From DATJPW01 sp963752855 (GTDB lineage Bacteria; Desulfobacterota; Desulfomonilia; Desulfomonilales; Desulfomonilaceae): DNA of 64,000 bases. Each line of letters starts with the position of its first letter. The first letter of the stretch is position 1. The DNA is taken from assembly GCA_963752855.1 (NCBI GenBank), contig CAVVZX010000003.1:1-64000 (forward strand), given 5' to 3'. A model generated the notes under the pieces. That model saw nothing but the letters and a program-made list of their open reading frames with translations. It was not told where the DNA came from and did not search any database. Shown piece after piece: positions 53,125-62,625 of this stretch. A program made the translations under genes and the position numbers.

Positions 53125-53793
53125 ATGAGCGCGGTTGCGAGCACTTTGATCAGACTTTTTCTTACCGGCGCGGCCACATTATTGCCATTTGTGGTCACCC
53201 TATTCGTCGTGAGCTGGGGCGTGATGCTCGCGGACGCCTATATTGGCCCCAGCAGCGCGTTCGGGATTTTTCTGGTCAAGCTGGTAGGGTCCGAATACAA
53301 GTACCCGGGATATATTGTTGGATATTTGGTGGCCATCGGCCTCATTACGTTGTTGGGGTTTCTGGTGACGCGAGCCACAGTCGCCCGCCTTCAAGCCGTC
53401 ATCGACTCAACCTTGGCAAGGATCCCGTGGATCGGAAAAATATACTCAGGGGTGGGCCAAATTGTTGACTTGTTCGGGCGAAAGGATCAAGCGGGCCTGG
53501 AACGGTTTGGGGCCGTGGGGCAAATACGCGTCGGAAACGTGAAAATCCTGGGACTCCTCACCTCCGGCGAGACATACACTATGCTCGACGGCCGAGAACA
53601 CTTGCTGGTATTTATTCCGAACTCCCCTATTCCATTCACTGGGTTCAATATGCTGGTTCCTTCGGAGGACTTCCAACGCCTGGAAATTCCTGTGGAAGAT
53701 GTCATGAAACTATTGATGTCCTTCGGGTTGCTCGGACGTGAGGTATTGAAGCCATCTACACCGTCTGCTGACATCCAAGATGCGAAGCTATAG
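53125..53793 (+). CDS. DUF502-family membrane protein
   Basis: 222 residues with two N-terminal membrane helices (LIRLFLTGAATLLPFVVTLFVVSWGVML and YIVGYLVAIGLITLLGFLVT) and a soluble C-terminal domain (IDSTLARIPWIGKIYSGVGQIVDLF, LLTSGETYTMLDGREHLLVFIPNSPIPFTGFNMLVP). This IPxIxxIYxxxxQ plus P-rich beta pattern is diagnostic of DUF502. The family is widespread and its function is unknown. The ATG follows GGAGAAATACG. Confidence 0.93.
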   Translation: MSAVASTLIRLFLTGAATLLPFVVTLFVVSWGVMLADAYIGPSSAFGIFLVKLVGSEYKYPGYIVGYLVAIGLITLLGFLVTRATVARLQAVIDSTLARIPWIGKIYSGVGQIVDLFGRKDQAGLERFGAVGQIRVGNVKILGLLTSGETYTMLDGREHLLVFIPNSPIPFTGFNMLVPSEDFQRLEIPVEDVMKLLMSFGLLGREVLKPSTPSADIQDAKL

Positions 53794-53797
53794 GAAG

Positions 53798-54232
53798 TTA
53801 TTTGCCTTTCTTGAAGAGCCCACCAAGGCTGAACTTGCTCTTCTTATCTTCCTCGGATTCGACTTTCTGGCTTTCAACATGTTGTTTTTCATCACTTTTC
53901 TTACGGGGGGGCGCTGACTCTCCGGGTTTGAATGTGAGCAATTCCGTCAAGGTTACGGTGTCCAGAAATTCCTCATCCGTCTCGTCGGGCGGGGGCGGCA
54001 ATAGCGAGGGAGTCGGCGCCTCGGCCTCTTTCTTCACTTTGAATCGGACGCCACGGCGATTGAGGTCATCCTCGGTGATGAGTTTGTGCGAGAGCAATTG
54101 CCTCAAAAGATCTCCAAAACCCGCAGGAGAAATTTTGAACTTTTCCAAAATCTGAGCGTTCGTCAGCGGGCTGCGAATTGCTTCCACAGCTTCCCGCGCG
54201 CTTAAGTTTCTGGCTTTGTCATCCACAGTCAT
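53798..54232 (-). CDS. Small winged-helix-like protein with charged tail
   Basis: 144 residues from ATG 54232. The first 65 (ARNLSAREAVEAIRSPLTNAQILEKFKISPAGFGDLLRQLLSHKLITEDDLNRRG) read as a winged helix. The rest is Pro/Glu/Lys-rich and ends KFSLGGLFKKGK. No family is certain; DNA or protein binding is plausible. It converges with the DUF502 gene, four bases apart. Confidence 0.7.
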   Translation of the reverse strand: MTVDDKARNLSAREAVEAIRSPLTNAQILEKFKISPAGFGDLLRQLLSHKLITEDDLNRRGVRFKVKKEAEAPTPSLLPPPPDETDEEFLDTVTLTELLTFKPGESAPPRKKSDEKQHVESQKVESEEDKKSKFSLGGLFKKGK

Positions 54233-54409
54233 GGTCCATAACCCTTGGAGAGAAATATTATATATTATTCTCATTCGGCTGGATATTGGTTTTGAGCATA
54301 TAGATCAAGTATTCGTAAATTGTTAAATTCCTCAGTCTTAACCCAGGTTGTCTCGAAAATGTCGCTATTTCAAATTTCCGACAAATTTGATGGTCAATAT
54401 ATGATTGTG

Positions 54410-54560
54410 ACGCTTCAGTTATGGGCGGCAAAGATTGTCATTGCGAGCGGAGCGAAGCAATCTCCCGGCTCAGGGGATAGCCGGTGGGACGGGCATCTTG
54501 CCCGTCATTTCCGAATAGACAGGCTGGAAGCCTGTCCCACCATTCACTCCTCGCAATGAC
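54410..54560. repeat. TCATTGCGAG dispersed repeat, copy 2
   Basis: A GTCATTGCGAGCGGAGCG arm (54437) and CTCCTCGCAATGAC arm (54547-54560) enclose smaller palindromes (GGGACGGGCATCTTGCCCGTC and a CAGGCTGGAAGCCTG hairpin). The left flank CTTCAGTTATGGGCGGCAAA matches copy 1 reversed. It accounts for most of the gene-free 54233-54693 region. Confidence 0.75.
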
Positions 54561-54693
54561 ACACCCAGGCCCCGCGTAACTGAGGGATCACATATGATTC
54601 ACAAAAAGAGTTTTGTTCTTCGATAATTTCTGTATGATCCGGCGTGCCTCGACGGGGGCTTCTCTGCCCGATTCGAGATATTTCGGAGCAAAT

Positions 54694-55930
54694 GTGAGCC
54701 GTAACAAGAAATTAATCCTAATCTCGTTGCTCTATTTTGCCGAAGGATTCCCCTTTGGGATTATCGAGAAAACCCTTTCATGGTACTTCTTACAACATGG
54801 CTGGGCAAAAGAAAGTCTAGGCCTTTTGGCTTTGGCTCTGTTGCCCTACGCGCTGAAATTCCTCTGGGCGCCCGCGGTCGATTTCCTCGGAACCCGCCGT
54901 CTCTGGATCGCCACATCCCAAGTCCTCATGGCCGCATTGCTGTGTCTGTTCATGTTCCTGGACGCGACGAACCCGGGAATCCTGCTGTGGACTTGTATAG
55001 CCCTTATGGCAATAGTATCGGCCACTCAGGATGTTGCGATAGATGCTTACTCCATCGAGCTGCTTAAGACCTCTGAAATGGGACTAGCCAATGGGTTCCG
55101 AATGGCTAGTTATCGTATAGCGTTTATTACGTCAGGCGGTCTATTGATTGCCATGAGCGACAAGATAGGATGGCAGCTTGCTTTTTTTATCGCTGCAGGC
55201 GTTCTCGGTTTTTGCAGTATTGTTTCCCTGAGGCTTCCTCCCATCGAAATCCAACGTCCTGCTTTTTCTTTAAAAACGTTAGGCAGCGCCAATAAGCGAT
55301 TTGCTCAAGAGGCCGATGGTCATCCAGGTCGGTCTTTTCATACTCCTCTACAAACTTGGAGATCTGGCCATGGGCCCAATGGTGACCCCTTTCTGGGATG
55401 AGAGTGGGTTAACGGCCAAAGAAATTGGGCTGATAAACAGTCTGGGAGTGGGTTTCTCCATTGCGGGAGGTCTTGGCGGTGGATTCTTCATGGCCCGCTT
55501 CGGCATCTTTCACGGGCTATGGTTTCTGGGTTTATGGCAAGCAGTGAGCAATTTAGGCTACGCGTGGGTGGCCGCTTATCCTTCTCCAGGAAATTTTGGT
55601 ATTTATGTCGCGTCAGCAATAGAATCATTCTGCGCCGGCCTTGGCACATCCGCGTTCCTGGCGTTCCTCATGAGCATATGCGAGAAGCGTTTTGCCGCAA
55701 CTCAGTACGCTGTGCTTTCAGCTCTATTCAGAGTGACCGGCAGCATGGCCGGCGCGACCAGCGGATTTATGACTGCGTATATGGGCTTTGCACAATATTT
55801 TCTTTTAACCTTTGTTCTTTCCTTGCCTGGTTTGGCGCTCGTGGGATACGCCCGAAAATGGATACCGGCCGATCAGGATTTGAACAATGGCGAATCTGCC
55901 ACTGGCCCGGAAAAAAGACAAGAGGAATAG
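54694..55930 (+). CDS. Major facilitator superfamily transporter, AmpG/PAT-like (frameshifted)
   Basis: About 411 residues in two frames joined near 55305, starting at GTG 54694 (TTG 54613 or ATG 54634 are alternatives). The first half has LLYFAEGFPFGIIEKTLSWYF, LPYALKFLWAPAVDFLGTRR, and SATQDVAIDAYSIELLKTSEMGLANGFRMASYR, the AmpG/acetyl-CoA carrier pattern. The second half has FILLYKLGDLAMGPMVTPFWDESGLTAKEIG and six further helices. AmpG relatives take up muropeptides; others carry acyl-CoA or siderophores. Substrate is unclear. Confidence 0.88.
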
Positions 55931-56521
55931 AGATCGTCCATTGACATGGCACAGGACTTGCTACATTATATTATCAACAACGACTCCTTTAACCATACCC
56001 TCAGCCCTCCTCCAATAGGTGGGCTTCTTTTTTGCCTATTTTCCGGTAAGTTACAACCTTCTCGCCAGACCAGTGATGTGACAATTTTTGGCTAAACTGA
56101 CAAAATGTTCACACCTCGCGTCAAATATGGTGAATTTTTTCGCACTAACGCCTAGGGATTGCCAGTTTGAGAACCATGCGAGAAACTAATCGGATCTTTT
56201 TGGGAAATGGTTTATTTCATTTGCTCCGCAGGGAGTCCGAGGAGGCATCGTCTTTGCAAGCAAGAGCGGATCCAGGGGACTCTCTTTGTGCGCACAGCCG
56301 TGCATCCCTACTTGTGGACGTCAGTTCATGTGCGGACTCCCATACGTCTTGCGGACGTAGAGGATGGCCGCAATTAATGAGAGTTGGCAAAGCCGTCCAC
56401 GAGCGTTAGGGGACAATCTCTTGTAGCGAGTTTTCTCCGGCTGTGCCGGGCCGCTTTCTTGAAAATAGTCTCCTCGGACGGCCTGCGGAGCTAAGCAACA
56501 ATCCATCGGAAAAATACATCA
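55931..56521. other. Gene-free stretch before the FtsX-type permease
   Basis: About 590 bases, including the terminator at 56003-56033 and an open frame (56167-56409) with no domain or ribosome site. A weak GGAG-like site precedes the next ATG. Nothing else is supported. Confidence 0.45.
56003..56033 (+). terminator. Rho-independent terminator after the MFS gene
   Basis: AGCCCTCC (56003-56010), a loop of seven bases, and GGTGGGCT (56018-56025), followed by TCTTTTTT. The stem has one mismatch. Confidence 0.7.
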
Positions 56522-57679
56522 ATGGAACTTATTATTCTCTTACTGCGAAACATTTTCCGCCACAGGCTGCGGACCTGCTTGACGATACTCGGCATGGCAA
56601 TAGCTGTGCTGGCGTTCGGTATCCTCAGGACACTTATTGGGGCCTGGTATGTTGGAGTCGATGCCTCCTCAGCTTACCGCCTGGTCACCCGAAACAATAT
56701 CTCTCTAATTTACTCACTGCCACTTGCTTACAGAAACAAAATACTGCAAGTCCAGGGAGTTACAGGGATTGGTCATGGCATTTGGTACGGCGGAATATAT
56801 AAAGACAAGAAGAACTTCTTCGCGCAATTCGCGATCAGCGGGACCGATTATCTCGATATCTATCCGGAATTCCTCCTTTCCCAAACGAGCAAACGGGACT
56901 TTGAACACGAACGCAACGCGGCGATCGCCGGTATCAAGCTGGCGCAACGCTTCCATTGGAAAATTGGGGACGTGATTCCACTCGAAGGGACCATCTTCCC
57001 CGGAAGAATTGAACTAGTGCTCAAAGGTATTTACAAGGGCGCTAATCGAAATGTTGATGAAACCGCCTTCTTCTTCCGATGGGATTACCTGAATGAAATG
57101 CTCAAGAAAACTTTGCCCGACAGGGCGGACAAGGTGGGATGGTATTTGGTGCAAATTAAAGAGCCGGACCGCGCCGCGGAAATCTCGCAAGAAATTGACG
57201 CGTTGTTCAAAAATTCACTGGCGGAAACTCTTACCGAAACAGAAAAGGCTTTTCAGCTCGGTTTTGTGGCAATGACCGGCGCTATTGTATCAGCCATTAA
57301 GGTAATTTCCGTCGTGGTCATAGCGATCATACTGATCGTGCTTGCCAACACGATGGCCATGACCGCGCGCGAAAGATCCTCGGAATACGCTGTCTTGAAG
57401 TCCCTGGGGTTCGGTCCGCGGTCCCTATTTTTTCTTATTGCAGGTGAATCTCTGGCAATCGGCCTGATAGGCGCAATTCTGGGCGCGGCGCTGACTTACC
57501 CGGGTTCCATCATTTTCCAGGCCCAGCTCCGATCATTCTTACCGGTGTTTGAAATCACCTGGTCGACTATTGCGCTACTCTTCGCTGTTTCTTTACTTGT
57601 GGGCCTCGCGGCCGCATTGCCTCCGGTGATAAGGGTCACCCGGATGGGCATCGCGGAGGGCCTTGGACATATGGGGTAG
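56522..57679 (+). CDS. FtsX-like ABC transporter permease
   Basis: 385 residues: an N-terminal helix (LRNIFRHRLRTCLTILGMAIAVLAFGILRTLIG), a periplasmic MacB-type core domain of about 190 residues (FAISGTDYLDIYPEFLLS, RNAAIAGIKLAQRFHWKIGDVIPLEG), and three C-terminal helices with the conserved AMTARERSSEYAVLKSLGFGPRSLFFLIAGESLAIGLIGAILGA segment of the FtsX domain. Family members work with an ATPase on lipoprotein release, toxin export or signalling. No ATPase gene is adjacent. Confidence 0.9.
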   Translation: MELIILLLRNIFRHRLRTCLTILGMAIAVLAFGILRTLIGAWYVGVDASSAYRLVTRNNISLIYSLPLAYRNKILQVQGVTGIGHGIWYGGIYKDKKNFFAQFAISGTDYLDIYPEFLLSQTSKRDFEHERNAAIAGIKLAQRFHWKIGDVIPLEGTIFPGRIELVLKGIYKGANRNVDETAFFFRWDYLNEMLKKTLPDRADKVGWYLVQIKEPDRAAEISQEIDALFKNSLAETLTETEKAFQLGFVAMTGAIVSAIKVISVVVIAIILIVLANTMAMTARERSSEYAVLKSLGFGPRSLFFLIAGESLAIGLIGAILGAALTYPGSIIFQAQLRSFLPVFEITWSTIALLFAVSLLVGLAAALPPVIRVTRMGIAEGLGHMG

Positions 57680-57730
57680 CTGTCAAAATTGTTCGTCGAG
57701 ATCGTGATTGAACACCGCCGGTCGGCGAGT

Positions 57731-57809
57731 GTCATTGCGAGTCGTAGAGCGAAGCAATCCCCGACGTTCGCCTTAGAGATTGCTTCGTCGTTTCATTCCT
57801 CGCAATGAC
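57731..57809. repeat. TCATTGCGAG dispersed repeat, copy 3
   Basis: GTCATTGCGAGTCGTAGAGC and TTCATTCCTCGCAATGAC arms with AGAGATTGCTTCG inside. It lies between convergent permease and mdh genes. Confidence 0.75.
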
Positions 57810-57828
57810 AATAACGTCGTCAAATGGA

Positions 57829-58764
57829 TCACAAAAGCTTATCAACCTCCCGCACAAGCCCTTTGACCGCCTCCACCGATTTGTTGAACGCGGCCTGCTC
57901 TTCGGCGTCGAGTTCCAACTCCACTACCCGCTCCACTCCGTTAGCCCCAAGAATCGCCGGAACGCCAACAAAAATCCCTCTTTCTCCGAATTCGCCGTCC
58001 AAATAGGCGGCCACAGGCAGCAGGCGCTTCTTGTCCAAAAGAATTGAACGAATCATCTGCACAGCCGAGGCCCCAGGCGCGTGGCGTGCGCTCGCGGTCT
58101 TGAGCAACGCTACGATTTCCGCGCCGCCCTGCTGAGTCCTTTGCACGATTTCTTCCAGCCGCTTACGCGTAATGAAATTCGTAACAGGGATCCCGCCAAT
58201 AGAGCAGTAGCGTGTTAAAGGCACCATAGTGTCACCGTGGCTGCCCAGCACGAGAGCATAAACGTCCTTCACCGACACCCCGATTTCTTGAGCAAGAAAA
58301 CTTCTGAGACGCGCGGTATCCAACACGCCGGCCATTCCCACCACTCGTCTGGGAGCAAAACCCGATTTTTTCCATGCTGTGTAAACCATAGCGTCCAGTG
58401 GATTTGATATTACGATCATGATAGCATCGGGAGATAGTTTGGCGGATTTCTCAGCGACTTCGCCGACGATTTTGACATTGGTCGACAGCAGGTCGTCCCT
58501 GCTCATGCCGGGTTTTCTGGGAATCCCTGCGGTGATGACTAGGACGTCGCTCCCGCGAGTCGGTTCATAGTAGTTTGTTCCGACTACTTTGGTATCAGAG
58601 TCGAGGGCCGCAGCGGCTTCATACATATCCAAACCCTCTCCCTCAGGAATTCCCTCGCGAACATCCACAAGGACCAGGTTCCCCAACTCTTGCGCCGATG
58701 CATAGGCCGCAATCGAGGTTCCGACATTACCTGCCCCCATGATTGTTATTTTTTTTCTGGCCAT
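57829..58764 (-). CDS. mdh: Malate dehydrogenase
   Basis: 311 residues from ATG 58764, behind GGAGGGTGGAGTA. It oxidises malate to oxaloacetate with NAD. It has the Rossmann motif ITIMGAGNVGTSIAAYASAQ, VLVITAGIPRKPGMSRDDLL, the catalytic pair LDTARLRSFLAQEIGV (substrate Arg, Asp) and VLGSHGDTMVPL (His), in the lactate-dehydrogenase-like class of Mdh. The MSRDDLL segment, with Arg at the substrate-specificity loop, favours malate over lactate. Confidence 0.96.
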   Translation of the reverse strand: MARKKITIMGAGNVGTSIAAYASAQELGNLVLVDVREGIPEGEGLDMYEAAAALDSDTKVVGTNYYEPTRGSDVLVITAGIPRKPGMSRDDLLSTNVKIVGEVAEKSAKLSPDAIMIVISNPLDAMVYTAWKKSGFAPRRVVGMAGVLDTARLRSFLAQEIGVSVKDVYALVLGSHGDTMVPLTRYCSIGGIPVTNFITRKRLEEIVQRTQQGGAEIVALLKTASARHAPGASAVQMIRSILLDKKRLLPVAAYLDGEFGERGIFVGVPAILGANGVERVVELELDAEEQAAFNKSVEAVKGLVREVDKLL

Positions 58765-59020
58765 TACTCCACCCTCCAAATAGATCTTGATTGGGACATC
58801 AGTTCGATAACAATTGGCATGCCGGCGATTGAAAGTCCCTCTCTTCCAAAGGGGGGATCAAGAAGCAATCATTCCCCTTTAACAAACGGGGATCGAGAAA
58901 GAATTATTGCCCCCTTACAAAGGCGGAACGTAAGTCCAAGCCGGCTCCTATCGCCTGCTGCCCCCATTTATCAGATTAGCGCATGAAATGTTCATGGGGA
59001 ATCTTTATATGAATAATTCC
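58765..59020. other. Intergenic region with short GGGGA repeats
   Basis: CCTCTCTTCCAAAGGGGGGA, CCCCTTTAACAAACGGGGAT and CCCCCTTACAAAGGCGG lie in tandem (58842-58925), a low-complexity repeat without coding potential. It also contains the mdh promoter. Confidence 0.5.
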
Positions 59021-59566
59021 TCAAAAATTGTCGTACATGGATCGATGCAGCCTGGGTGTGACATCCCTTATCATTTTGGAAATTGCCCTCCGCCGGTTTG
59101 AGAGTGTCTCAGAAATTGTGTCAGTCACATTGTACGGATAAGAAGCTGACAGTTCCTTTTGCCAGATCACTTTGTTGTTGTCCGCACGACGAAGGGAGCA
59201 GTCAACGCGCAAGACACCTATGCGAGTGAGCTCTTTGCCGTCGGCCTTATAAGTCGAAGGGGTATCCAGATACGATGAAATGAGCGTTTTTAGGATCGCG
59301 TCGCCCCCGCTCCGCACCGGAGTAAGTCCCGAACCGAGGGCGAATTCCTGTCGTAATTCGTTGGTAAGCTCGGTTTCTATGCCTGTGACAATCGTATTAT
59401 TGACTGCGCTTTCCAAAACGATGGTCTTGAGATCGGGGGGATAAGGATTATCCGTCGGCGCGCCCGCAAAGCGGTACCCGCATCCAAAAAGCAATGCCAA
59501 CGCCGCCACGGGCAAGCCGAACCGAATTATGCGGACCGATGATCTGTTGTGTGTAGGCTGATTCAT
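59021..59566 (-). CDS. lptE: LPS-assembly lipoprotein LptE-like
   Basis: 181 residues from ATG 59566 with a lipoprotein signal: MNQPTHNRSSVRIIRFGLPV, then ALALLFGCGYRF, where Cys is the lipid site. The mature part begins GYRFAGAPTDNPYPPDLKTIVLESAVNNT, typical of the LptE/RlpB family (GYxF start, then I..v..f.N.t). It assists LptD in placing lipopolysaccharide in the outer membrane. It follows leuS on the same strand, the arrangement common to Proteobacteria, although a hairpin element separates them here. Confidence 0.88.
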   Translation of the reverse strand: MNQPTHNRSSVRIIRFGLPVAALALLFGCGYRFAGAPTDNPYPPDLKTIVLESAVNNTIVTGIETELTNELRQEFALGSGLTPVRSGGDAILKTLISSYLDTPSTYKADGKELTRIGVLRVDCSLRRADNNKVIWQKELSASYPYNVTDTISETLSNRRRAISKMIRDVTPRLHRSMYDNF

Positions 59567-59770
59567 TCCCCTAGTTGAATGATTTCTTGATGGGCTTTCC
59601 TGAATTCTTACACCATCGCTGCATGTTGCGGCAGAAGCGAACAGGACGGGCTGTTTCGGCCGCACGGCCTTGCGCCCCTACCCATGCGCCCTCAGCTCGT
59701 GTGCGGACACCCAATCCTCTCAATGGCTTTTAGGTTCACCGCAGCGAATGGGAGTTTTCTGAAAGGGGGT

Positions 59771-59810
59771 CCAGGGGGAAAACTCTTTTGCAAAAGAGTT
59801 TTCTCCCTGG
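59771..59810. repeat. TTGCAA-centred hairpin H8 between leuS and lptE
   Basis: CCAGGGGGAAAACTC, TTTTGCAAAA, GAGTTTTCTCCCTGG: a 40-base palindrome with one mismatch. It is preceded by ATGGGAGTTTTCTGAAAGGG, the inverted form of the AAAACTCCTAAATGG flank seen near hypF and hypD. Confidence 0.82.
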
Positions 59811-59842
59811 TGGTCCCCATTCTGAAAATTGCTCCCACCGTT

Positions 59843-62320
59843 TCACCCGACCACAATATTAAGAAGTTTGCCTGGGACCATGACCATCTTGCGGACGGTC
59901 TTTCCTTCGACAAATTTCTTGACGTTTGATTCCTCCAAGGCTGTTATCTTGATTTCTTCTTCGGAGAGATCCACCGGTACGGTTATCTCTGCGCGCTTCT
60001 TGCCGTTCACCTGAACCACAATGAGGACCTCATCCTGTTCCAGCATCGCCGGATCAAACGTCGGCCATGTGAGCCGGGTCATTCCCGGTTTCTCACCCAG
60101 GGCCCCCCATAGCTCTTCGCAAACATGGGGCACGAAAGGCGATAGGAGGACGACCACCGTCGCGACCGCGTCGATAAGGGCCGCGGAAATGTCCGGCGCA
60201 TGGTCAGCCTCTTCAGGCGTCACGCGGGCCAATTCGTTGGTCATTTCCATTACGGCCGCTACGGCTGTATTAAAATGGAACCGGGTATCAATATCCTCGG
60301 TAACTTTCTTTATGGTTTTATGAGTCAGCCTCCGAATTGAACGCGCTCTGTCGCTTTCCGGTCCGGTCGCGAGGGAGCCTTCGCGATGTTTGTGCTGATG
60401 CACGAGGTTCCAAACCCGGTGGAGGAACCGGTAAGCCCCTTCGACTCCTTCGGAAGTCCAGTCCAGGTCCCTTTCCGGCGGGGCCGCGAACAGGCAGAAA
60501 AGTCGCACAGTGTCCGCGCCGTATTTGCTGATGAGGTCCTCGGGATCTACCACATTCCCCTTGGATTTGGACATCTTGGCGCCGTCCTTGATGACCATCC
60601 CCTGGGTTAGGAGGTTGGTAAAAGGCTCATCGCTCTTCTTGATCTTCATGTCCCTCAGCACTTTGGTGAAGAACCTCGAATAGAGCAGGTGCAAGATAGC
60701 GTGTTCGATCCCTCCGATGTACTGGTCCACCGGTAGCCAATACGCGTCGCTTTCCGGATCGATGATTCCCTTGTCGTAGTGCGGACACGCGTAACGATCG
60801 AAATACCAGGACGATTCCACAAAAGTGTCCATCGTGTCGGTTTCACGACGTCCGGGTCCCCCGCATTTGGGGCAGGGGGCATTGACCCACCAGTCCAAGT
60901 CAGGAAGGGGCGATTTTCCGCTCTTGGGGAAATCTATGTCAGTAGGTAGCGTCACTGGGAGGTCCTTGTCAGGGACAGGAACCGGGCCACACTTCTCGCA
61001 ATGAATAATCGGAATCGGAGCGCCCCAATATCTTTGCCTGGATATTCCCCAGTCGCGGAGCCGATAGTTTACTGTCGCGCCGCCCTTCCCGAGTGACTCG
61101 AGCTTGTCGTCGATAGCCTTCATGGCCGCGACATTGTCCATGCCGTCAAATTCTTTCGAGTTGACGAGCTTGCCTTCATCCACATATGCCATAGGCATGG
61201 TAGCCGGATCGAGCTTTTCGCCTTCCGGCTCGATAACCACTATGATGTCGAGGCCGTACTTCTTTGCGAATTCAAAGTCCCTCTGATCGTGCGCGGGAAC
61301 GGCCATGACCGCGCCGGTCCCATATTCGTAAAGCACAAAATTCGCCACATATATGGGCATCCTCAAACCGGTTAGCGGATTGATGCAATACGCTCCGGTG
61401 AATACGCCCTCTTTCTCGGCCTGGTCCCCCACACGACTTTGCCAGTCCTGGCTCAGGACCCTGTTGATAAAAAGCTCCACCTCTTGCTCCTGCGGTGTGC
61501 CTTTGGAGAGCTTGTGGCAGAGCGGATGCTCGGGCGCCAGGCTCATAAAGGTTGCCCCGTGCAAGGTGTCGGGTCGCGTAGTAAAAACCTCGATAGGGTC
61601 ACCGCCTTTTTCCAGGTCGAAAAGGATCCTGGCCCCTTCGCTTCGACCGATCCAATTGCGCTGCATAATCAGCACTTTTTCGGGCCACCCTGGGAGTTTG
61701 TCGCACCAGTCGAGTAGTTCCTGAGCATACCGGCTGATCTTCAAGAACCAGCCGTCCTGTTCCTTATGGATTACCGGTGTGCCGCATCGCCAGCAAGCCC
61801 CCGCTTCGACCTGCTCGTTAGCCAGGACGGTCTGACACTGTTCGCAATAATTGACGATGGATTTCTTGCTATATACGAGGCCCTTCTCCATCATGCGGAT
61901 GAACAGCCACTGTTCCCAGCGGTAATATTCCGGGTCGCACGTTGTGACTTCCCGATCCCAATCGTAGGAGAAACCCATACTTTTGAGCTGCCGACGCATC
62001 TCGTTGATGTTATCCATAGTCCATTGATAGGGATGCGCGCCGTGTTTTATGGCGGCGTTTTCCGCAGGCATTCCGAACGCGTCCCAGCCCATCGGATGCA
62101 GGACATTGTAGCCTCGCATCATCTGAAAACGGGCGACCACATCCCCAATGGAGTAATTACGGGCGTGCCCCATATGTATTCGGCCCGAAGGATAAGGGAA
62201 CATCTCCAGCAGATAATATTTGGTCCTTGAATGGTCTATTTCGACTTTGAACAGTTTTTCTTTTTCCCAGAATTTCTGCCATTTCTTCTCTATAACTCCG
62301 GGATTGTACTTTTCGCTCAT
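59843..62320 (-). CDS. leuS: Leucyl-tRNA synthetase
   Basis: 825 residues. The HIGH-type motif YPSGRIHMGHARNY is near residue 42, the editing domain is in the middle (GYRMPIYVANFVLYEYGTGAVMAVPAHDQRD type), zinc-like CEKCGPVPVP and CPKCGGPGRRE lie in the insert, and GAKMSKSKGN is the KMSKS loop. The C-terminal LLSPFVPHVCEELW and VQVNGKKRAEITVP are typical. The frame is open throughout, in contrast with gltX. Confidence 0.98.
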   Translation of the reverse strand: MSEKYNPGVIEKKWQKFWEKEKLFKVEIDHSRTKYYLLEMFPYPSGRIHMGHARNYSIGDVVARFQMMRGYNVLHPMGWDAFGMPAENAAIKHGAHPYQWTMDNINEMRRQLKSMGFSYDWDREVTTCDPEYYRWEQWLFIRMMEKGLVYSKKSIVNYCEQCQTVLANEQVEAGACWRCGTPVIHKEQDGWFLKISRYAQELLDWCDKLPGWPEKVLIMQRNWIGRSEGARILFDLEKGGDPIEVFTTRPDTLHGATFMSLAPEHPLCHKLSKGTPQEQEVELFINRVLSQDWQSRVGDQAEKEGVFTGAYCINPLTGLRMPIYVANFVLYEYGTGAVMAVPAHDQRDFEFAKKYGLDIIVVIEPEGEKLDPATMPMAYVDEGKLVNSKEFDGMDNVAAMKAIDDKLESLGKGGATVNYRLRDWGISRQRYWGAPIPIIHCEKCGPVPVPDKDLPVTLPTDIDFPKSGKSPLPDLDWWVNAPCPKCGGPGRRETDTMDTFVESSWYFDRYACPHYDKGIIDPESDAYWLPVDQYIGGIEHAILHLLYSRFFTKVLRDMKIKKSDEPFTNLLTQGMVIKDGAKMSKSKGNVVDPEDLISKYGADTVRLFCLFAAPPERDLDWTSEGVEGAYRFLHRVWNLVHQHKHREGSLATGPESDRARSIRRLTHKTIKKVTEDIDTRFHFNTAVAAVMEMTNELARVTPEEADHAPDISAALIDAVATVVVLLSPFVPHVCEELWGALGEKPGMTRLTWPTFDPAMLEQDEVLIVVQVNGKKRAEITVPVDLSEEEIKITALEESNVKKFVEGKTVRKMVMVPGKLLNIVVG

Positions 62321-62486
62321 ATAGCCTCCTCAACCACCGCAGCCGGGGTTTCAGTTGATTTTTCATAACATACGCGCTGCGCCTCTTCAACGGCTTTCGT
62401 TCTTGACGCAGAAGAGGGGCCGTTTTATATTCTGCGCTTATCGTGCGAAAAGAAGGCGGGTAGCCAGGTAAACTCCGCTTCAAAGC

Positions 62487-62575
62487 TACCCTCCCCCTGC
62501 CCCTCCCGTCAAGGGAGGGGGGATTTGAAAACCCTCTCCCCCGGCGGGAGAGGCAAGGGGGAGGGGGGATAGGGC
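62487..62575. repeat. Dispersed CCTCCCCC/GGGGGAGG repeat, copy 3
   Basis: CTACCCTCCCCCTGCCCCTC with facing GGGAGGGGGGATTTG, then CCCTCTCCCCCGGCGGGAGA and GGCAAGGGGGAGGGGGGATA. It lies in the divergent 62321-62625 region between leuS and the dehydrogenase, where no other gene is seen. Confidence 0.7.
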
Positions 62576-62625
62576 CAGAACGTCTAAACGGCATTTCTCG
62601 ATATGCCGCCACTGAGAGGTAATCC

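Noticed and set aside
56167..56409. 80-codon forward frame before the FtsX-type permease
   Set aside because: Composition and absence of any motif or ribosome site point to chance.
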